NCBI GenBank assembly: GCA_017860085.1
Contig: JAFNAJ010000106.1
Span: forward strand, 1-7,899
Length of the DNA: 7,899 nt
From: Acidobacteriota bacterium
GTDB taxonomy: Bacteria; Acidobacteriota; Vicinamibacteria; Vicinamibacterales; JAFNAJ01
Direction: 5' to 3'
Part shown: positions 1 to 5,800 of the stretch, in pieces
Layout of the letters: each line of letters begins with the position of its first letter
How positions within the stretch are numbered: position 1 is the stretch's first letter
Made by a program: the position numbers and the translations under genes
Notes under the pieces: model-generated
What the model saw: only the letters and a program-made list of their open reading frames with translations
What the model was told of the DNA's origin: nothing
Databases searched by the model: none

Positions 1-792
1 CGGGCGGCCTACGACGACTCGATCCAGGCGGCGAGCGGCGTCGCCATGCTGTCGGCGATGGTCGAGGGCGAGCCGCGCTACGTCCCCACCATCCTGGCAG
101 ACAAGACGACCGCGCTCGCGGTGGTGGGTGCCGTCACCGCGGCCCTCTATCACCGGGAGAAGCACGGCATCGGGCAGGAAATCGAGGTGCCCATGTTCGA
201 GACGATGGTGTCGTACGTGATGACTGAGCACCTGTACGGCCGCGTGTTCGAGCCGCCCGAGGGGCCGGTGGGCTATGCCCGGGTCCTCAGCAAGCACCGG
301 CGTCCGTATCGGACGCGGGATGGCTACCTGGCGGTGCTGCCCTACCTCGACGAGCACTGGCGGACGTTCTGTGCGCTGGCCGATCGCGACGACCTTGCCG
401 AGGACGCGCGATTCGCCACCCTCGGCTCACGGATTGCGCACATCGACGCCGTGTATGCCGAGACCGCGCGTGTCATCGCGACGCGCACGACCGAGGAGTG
501 GCTCGGAGTCTTTCGGCACACCGACATCCCGGTCACCGTGCTGCGCTCGCTCGACGATCTGCTCGACGACGAACACCTCGGGGCGACGGGCTTCTGGCAG
601 ATCGTGGAGCACCCCACGGAAGGACAGCTCCGGTTGCCGGGGATCCCGATGACGTTCTCGGAAACACCCGGTTCGGTCCGGCGACCGCCTCCCCGCCTGG
701 GTGAGCACAGCCTCGAGGTGCTGCGCGGAGCGGGCGTTCCCGACGGCGACATTGAGGCCATGCTGGCGACCGGCGCGACCTTGCAGGCTTAG
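1..792 (+). CDS. CaiB/BaiF family III CoA-transferase, 5'-truncated
   Basis: The reading frame is open from base 1 and stops with TAG at 790-792, giving 263 visible residues; the start lies to the left. Family III CoA-transferases move CoA between an acyl-CoA and a free carboxylate through an aspartyl-CoA thioester, in the cytosol. The probable catalytic aspartate is D34 of the visible fragment (codon 100-102, context ILADKTTAL), aligning with Asp169 of formyl-CoA transferase. It is followed by the typical helix and the REKHGIGQEIEVPMFET segment (about residues 52-67), a family hallmark. The C-terminal part has the expected LGATGFWQIVEHP and LPGIPMTFSETPG stretches, matching the family's C-terminal closing region. 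Members are usually near 400 residues, so roughly the first third is missing. An internal ATG at 46 lies within the conserved domain and is not the start. The substrate cannot be told from this fragment; the neighbours suggest acyl-CoA or lipid metabolism. The family call is firm, the specificity unknown. Confidence 0.9.
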   Translation, partial: RAAYDDSIQAASGVAMLSAMVEGEPRYVPTILADKTTALAVVGAVTAALYHREKHGIGQEIEVPMFETMVSYVMTEHLYGRVFEPPEGPVGYARVLSKHRRPYRTRDGYLAVLPYLDEHWRTFCALADRDDLAEDARFATLGSRIAHIDAVYAETARVIATRTTEEWLGVFRHTDIPVTVLRSLDDLLDDEHLGATGFWQIVEHPTEGQLRLPGIPMTFSETPGSVRRPPPRLGEHSLEVLRGAGVPDGDIEAMLATGATLQA

Positions 793-799
793 AAAAGGG

Positions 800-843
800 G
801 ACACTCATCTTTCTCGAGTGTCAATTTTTTGACACTCTCCGAG
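800..843. repeat. Alternating GACACTC palindromes after the CoA-transferase stop
   Basis: The heptamer GACACTC occurs at 800-806, as its reverse complement GAGTGTC at 816-822, and again directly at 831-837. The second and third copies form a perfect 9-bp stem, GAGTGTCAA (816-824) with TTGACACTC (829-837), around a TTTT loop. Three further pairs, 813-815 with 841-843, form if TCC at 838-840 bulges out. The first and second copies can form a competing 7-bp hairpin. The element begins 8 bases after the stop codon. It could be a REP-like extragenic palindrome, a 3'-end hairpin of the CoA-transferase transcript (there is no U-tract after the stem, so not a textbook intrinsic terminator), or a protein-binding site. 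The pairing is directly visible; the function is not. Confidence 0.6.
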
Positions 844-946
844 GTCGCGGCCAACCGACCGGCCGAGGGGGACGATCGTGTCCAAAGGCCCACGGGTGGA
901 CGGAAAACCGTCGTGGTGACGATAAAGCGTGAAAATCTGGACCTTT

Positions 947-986
947 CCGCCGGTGTGACCGTGCCGAAAACCCGTCAGGCCGGCGG
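947..986. repeat. Imperfect palindrome upstream of the dehydrogenase
   Basis: CCGCCGG at 947-953 is the exact reverse complement of CCGGCGG at 980-986. Inside it, TGAC (956-959) pairs with GTCA (974-977), leaving a 2x2 internal loop and a 14-base terminal loop. It sits 89 bases before the dehydrogenase start. It is followed by the most AT-rich patch of the gap (about 988-1004), where a promoter might lie, although I see no convincing -35/-10 pair. It may be an operator or 5'-leader structure, or chance pairing in GC-rich DNA. Confidence 0.3.
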
Positions 987-1075
987 GACAGTAATTTGCT
1001 TAAGTACGCCCGCCACCCTTCGCGAGGGCCGAGACGGTCCGGCGGACGGTGATCTGAACCTCGCGAGGAAGCCCC

Positions 1076-2710
1076 ATGCCACGCCTCGACCCCGAATCCC
1101 TCGACCTCGTGCTCCACACGCTGAAGGAGTACGCGGCCAGGGAGCTCAAGCCCGAAGTCCTCATCGAGCTGGATCACAAGGACGAGTTCCCGATGAAGGT
1201 CCTCAGGGACCTGTACGACCCCGCCCAGATCGGCCTCCACCTGCTGTTCCTGCCCGAGGAGTACGGAGGCCTCGGCGGCGGCGCCTACGACATCTACCGG
1301 GTGTCCGAGACTATGGCGGAGATCGACCTGGGCATCGCCACGGGCGTGCTGGCCACCTTCCTGGGCACCGACCCCATCGTCGTGGGCGGGACACCTGAAC
1401 AAAAAGCGAAATGGATGGGGCGCATTGCCGAGGAGGGGCTCCTGGTGGCCTATGGCGCGACCGAGCCACAGGCGGGCAGCGACCTGTCGGCCCTCACCAC
1501 GACGGCCGTTCCGGTGAGCGAGAACGGCCGGGTGACGACCTACACCCTCAGTGGACGGAAGCAGTGGATTAGCAACGGGGGTGTCGCCGCCCTGTACACG
1601 ATTCTGGCGAATGCCCCAGGGGGACCATCCTGGTTCATCGTCGAGCGCGGGGCATCGGGCTTCTCGGCCGGGAAGCCCGAGGACAAGCACGGCATCCGAG
1701 CCAGCAACACCACGATGCTGTTTCTCGACGGCGTGAACGTGCCGGTCGAGAACCTGGTGGGCGGCGTCGAAGGGCAGGGTCTGGCCCAGGCGCAAGCCGT
1801 CTTCGGGTACACCCGAGTGATGGTGGCTGCCTTTGGGCTCGGGGCCGGATGGGCGGCTCTGCAGCGTTCCATCCGCTACTCGCAGCAGCGCGTGGCGGCC
1901 GGCAGCACGCTGTCACGCAAGCAGGGCTACATGCACAAGCTCGTCGTGCCCCACGCGTGCCGTCTCGAGGCAGCCCGGGCTTACATCGAGTGGACCGCCG
2001 AAAGGCTCGACGGCGGCGAGCCAGGCCTCGCCACCGAGGGTGCCGTGGCGAAGTACATGGCCTCGGAAGCGGGCAACCGCGCGGCCGAGGATGCGATCCA
2101 GGCGCACGGCGGCAACGGCTACACCAAGGATTACCTGGTCGAGAAGATCAAGCGCGACGTGCGAATCACGACGATCTACGAGGGCACGTCGGAGATTCTC
2201 GAGTGGACCATCGCCCGCGATCGCTGGCAGCAGCACCTCAAGAGCCGTGGCGGCTACTACCTCGACTGGGCAGGCCGCCTCGACGGGTTGGCCGCACAGC
2301 ATCCGGCGACGGCGGCCGCGACGTCGGCGCTCGGGCTCAGAGGTCTCGCCGCTCTGCTCGAGCGGTGCCGTATCGACCGTCTCACACGCAACCAGCACGT
2401 GCTGTTCCGTCTTGGCGAGATCATCGCGTTCGCGGAGACGGCCGCGGTGTTCTCGGAACGAGTGGCGCTGCAGCCGACCCACGCGGTGACCTTCCCCGAC
2501 GGCCTTCTCGAAGCCATGGCCCGGGTGTTCGCCCGCGAGGCCGTGCAGAAGGTGGCCTTCGACGGGGCCCGTTGGGCCATCGGCGCCGGCCAGACCGACC
2601 CGGCGTTCCTGCAGCGCCTCGGGCTCGATGCCGCTGCCGCGGCGCAGGTGGGCTTGATCGAGGACATGAACGTCCTCGCCGACAAACTACCGGAGGTGTT
2701 CCCGGCCTGA
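1076..2710 (+). CDS. Acyl-CoA dehydrogenase, long form (544 aa)
   Basis: This is an FAD-dependent flavoenzyme that oxidises an acyl-CoA to the trans-2-enoyl-CoA, passing electrons to an electron-transfer flavoprotein; it is probably cytosolic, as no signal peptide or membrane span is seen. Residues 1-115 form the N-terminal helical domain. The middle beta domain carries GATEPQAGSDLSA (127-139), one residue off the usual first family signature. QAHGGNGYTKDYLVEKIKRD (342-361) fits the second signature exactly. IYEGTSEI supplies the probable catalytic base, E369. The start is supported by GAGGAA at 1065-1070, five bases before ATG. The core ends near residue 385; the extra 150-160 residues (about 386-544) are mostly helical, making this longer than MCAD-type enzymes of about 380-400 residues and similar in length to AidB/DmdC-like long forms. 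The acyl substrate is not predictable. The synthase gene begins 100 bp downstream on the same strand, which suggests an operon and a role in making or tailoring its substrate or product. Confidence 0.93.
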   Translation: MPRLDPESLDLVLHTLKEYAARELKPEVLIELDHKDEFPMKVLRDLYDPAQIGLHLLFLPEEYGGLGGGAYDIYRVSETMAEIDLGIATGVLATFLGTDPIVVGGTPEQKAKWMGRIAEEGLLVAYGATEPQAGSDLSALTTTAVPVSENGRVTTYTLSGRKQWISNGGVAALYTILANAPGGPSWFIVERGASGFSAGKPEDKHGIRASNTTMLFLDGVNVPVENLVGGVEGQGLAQAQAVFGYTRVMVAAFGLGAGWAALQRSIRYSQQRVAAGSTLSRKQGYMHKLVVPHACRLEAARAYIEWTAERLDGGEPGLATEGAVAKYMASEAGNRAAEDAIQAHGGNGYTKDYLVEKIKRDVRITTIYEGTSEILEWTIARDRWQQHLKSRGGYYLDWAGRLDGLAAQHPATAAATSALGLRGLAALLERCRIDRLTRNQHVLFRLGEIIAFAETAAVFSERVALQPTHAVTFPDGLLEAMARVFAREAVQKVAFDGARWAIGAGQTDPAFLQRLGLDAAAAAQVGLIEDMNVLADKLPEVFPA

Positions 2711-2810
2711 GAGACGAGTTGCCCGGGACGCCTCTGATTCTTCCTGGTGCCTGGCGCACCTCCTCCTTCCCGGGGTGGGTCCGCCTCGGCACCGCCCGTG
2801 GAGTCGCGCC

Positions 2811-5800
2811 ATGAACGACCGACGCGAGCGCGCTGTTGCCATCGTGGGTCTGGGTGCCATCCTTCCCGATGCCCCGACAGCGGCCGCTTTTTGGCAGAAC
2901 GTCTGCTCGAAGCGATATTCGATCACCGAGGTTCCCCCGGGCCGCTGGAGCGTTGCCGACTACTACGACCCCGATCCGGCAGCGCCCGACAAGACCTACA
3001 GCAAGATCGGGGGCTGGGTTCGCGGGTTCACCTTCGACTGGAAGCGCTTCCACATCCCACCGCGCGTCACGGCCGCGATGGACGAAGGTCAGCAGTGGGC
3101 GGTGACCATAGCTGCCGACGCCCTGGCCGACTATGGCTATCCGTCACGACCGTTGGACCTCGAGCGTACGGGCGTCGTGCTCGGCACCGCGATGGGCGGC
3201 GAGTTGCACTACCTGACGGCCCTGCGGGTGATGTTCCCGGAGTTTGCCCGTGCGCTTGACGGGGTGGGCGAGTTCCGCGAGCTTCCGCCCGGTCTCCGCG
3301 CCACGATCCTGTCGCGGTGGCGAGAGGCCGTCGGCAGGGCCTTGCCGCCGGTGACCGAGGACACCATGCCCGGCGAGCTGGCCAACATCGTGAGCGGACG
3401 CGTGGCCAATGTGCTCAACCTGCGGGGACCGAACTTCATCACCGACGCGGCGTGCGCGTCGAGCTTCGCGGCCATCGACGCCGCCGTCGATCTCCTCGTC
3501 GGGCACCACTGCGACGCCGTGATCAGCGGGGGTGTCGATCGCAACATGGGCATCTCGAGCTTCGTGAAGTTCTGCAAGATCGGGGCGCTCAGCGCGACCG
3601 GCACGAGGCCGTTTGGCGACGGCGCCGACGGGTTCGTCATGGGCGAGGGCTCGGCTGCGTTCCTCCTCAAGCGTCTTGCCGACGCCGAGCGCGACGGCGA
3701 TCGCATCTATGCCGTGATCCGTGGCATCGGTGGCTCGAGCGATGGGAAGGGCAAAGGCATCACGGCCCCGAACCCCATCGGGCAGAAGCTTGCGGTCATC
3801 CGCGCGTGGGAGGATGCGGGTCTCGATCCGGCGACCGTCGGGCTCGTCGAGGCCCACGGCACCAGCACCAAGGTCGGTGACGTCGTCGAGGTCGAGAGCC
3901 TGGCCGAGGTCTTCCAGACGGCAGGGCGCGGGCGCGTCGGGCTCGGGTCGGCCAAGGGCAACATCGGGCATCTCAAGGCGGGCGCGGGTGCCGCGGGGCT
4001 GCTGAAGGCTGTCTTCGCCGTCCACTACAAGACGCTGCCGCCGACGCTGAACTGCGAGCGTCCCAATCCCAACATCGACTTTCCGAGCTCCCCGTTCTTC
4101 CTGGTGCACGAGCCTGCCGAGTGGGCGCCCGCCAATGGGGATCCGCGGCGGTGTGGCGTGAGTGCCTACGGCTTTGGCGGCACCAACTTTCACCTCGTGA
4201 TCGAGGAGCACGTCCCCGGCCTGCTCGCGGGCCCTCGGCGAGCGTCGGCCGCCGTGTCGGACGCGGTGCAGAGCGCGCAGTCGACGCCGAGTGCTCCTGC
4301 CAATTCGGTGCGCAATCCGCTGCGAGGGATCGTGGCGCTCGGCGCGGTGAGCCCCGCGTCTCTGAAGCAGAGGCTCGACGCGCTCATCGCGCGCGTGCGG
4401 GATGGCTACCTGCCACCGGTCGCGCCGCCCGCTGCCGCTGAACTCAGAGGACCGGAGCGTCTCGTCATCGACTTCGGCACGCGTGACGAACTCCTCGACC
4501 GGCTCGAGAAGGCGGAGCGCGCGTTGGGCTTCGACACGCCGCAGGCGTGGAAGGCGCTTCAGAGTCAGGGCGTGTTCCGGGGGAGCGGTTCCCGGAAGGG
4601 CAAGATTGCGTTCCTCTTCCCGGGCCAGGGGAGCCAATACGTGAACATGGCCAAGGAGCTCGCCGCGTGCGAGCCCGCCGTCGCCGGCGTGTTCGCGGAG
4701 GCTGACCGCACGATGGAGCGCATCCTCGGCGAACCGTTGACGAACTTCATCTTCGTCGACGAACAGGATCCAGCCTCCGTCGAGCGGGCCGAGGAGAGCC
4801 TGAGGCAGACCGCGGTCACGCAACCGGCGGTGCTCACCGTCGACCGCGCAATCGAGCGCCTCCTGGTCGAGTTCGGCGTGAGACCCGACTTCGTCATGGG
4901 GCACTCGCTGGGGGAGTACGCCGCCCTGGTCGCCGCGGGCGTGATGCCCTTTGACGACGCGCTCGAGGCGTCGGCCGCGCGTGGGCGTGAGATGACCCGC
5001 GTCAGCGTGGAGGACAACGGCTGGATGGCCGCCATCATGGCGCCATTGGCCGAGGTTCACAAGACGCTCGAGACGATCGACGGTTACGTGGTCGTCGCGA
5101 ACATCAACGGGTATTCGCAGTCGGTCATCGGCGGCAACAGCGAGGCGGTCAGGAAGGCCATCGAGATCTTCTCGGCGAAGGGCTACCAGGCCATTCAGCT
5201 CCCCGTGAGCCACGCGTTCCACACGCGCATCGTCGCACCTGCCGCCGGGCCGCTGCGCAGTGTGCTCGATCGGTTGAGGATCTCGCCGCCGACCCTGCCG
5301 CTCATCGCGAACGTCACCGGCGAGCTGTACCCCCAGACGATCGAAGGGATCAAGGACATCCTGGCGCAGCAGATTGCGTCGCCCGTGCAGTGGGTCAAGG
5401 GCCTCGAGACCCTCTATGCGGAAGGGGTGCGCACGTTCGTCGAGGTGGGGCCCAAGAAGGCCCTCAAGGGTCTCGTCGACGACGTGCTCGGCAGCAAGCC
5501 CGACGTCGTGTCGCTCCACACCAACCATCCGAAGCCGGGCGGGCTGCAGACGCTCAACCAGGCCCTGTGCGGACTGTACGCGGCAGGCTGGGGCCTCGGG
5601 CCGGTTGAGGCCGCCACGCCGGTGGCTGTGGGAGCGCCGGTGGCCGCGTCACGATCGATCGCGGATCCCGCGATTGTCGTTGCTTCGAATGCGGCGGCCG
5701 CGGCCGTTGCCTTGTCGCGGCCCGAGGCTCCTGCCGCGGTACCCGCGTCCGAACTGCCTGCTCCAGCGGGAGGTCCCGTGTTGCGTCCTGCGTCTCAAGA

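Noticed and set aside
829..834. TTGACA as a promoter -35 box
   Set aside because: It is part of the 816-837 stem, and no plausible -10 hexamer lies about 17 bases downstream.
813..843. Intrinsic terminator for the CoA-transferase
   Set aside because: The stem is good, but no T-tract follows it; the T-run is in the loop. It is therefore listed as a palindromic repeat with terminator only as an alternative.
829..1398. A + strand frame starting at TTG in the gap and overlapping the dehydrogenase out of frame
   Set aside because: It has no ribosome-binding site, and its second half is an Arg/Pro-rich shadow of the dehydrogenase. The gap portion resembles no protein I recognise.
3144..5528. A 794-codon open frame on the minus strand opposite KS1 and AT
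   Set aside because: It lies entirely antisense to well-supported catalytic domains. Its translation is rich in Arg, His, Asp and Val with no recognisable domain, as expected from the GC-biased codons of the + strand gene.
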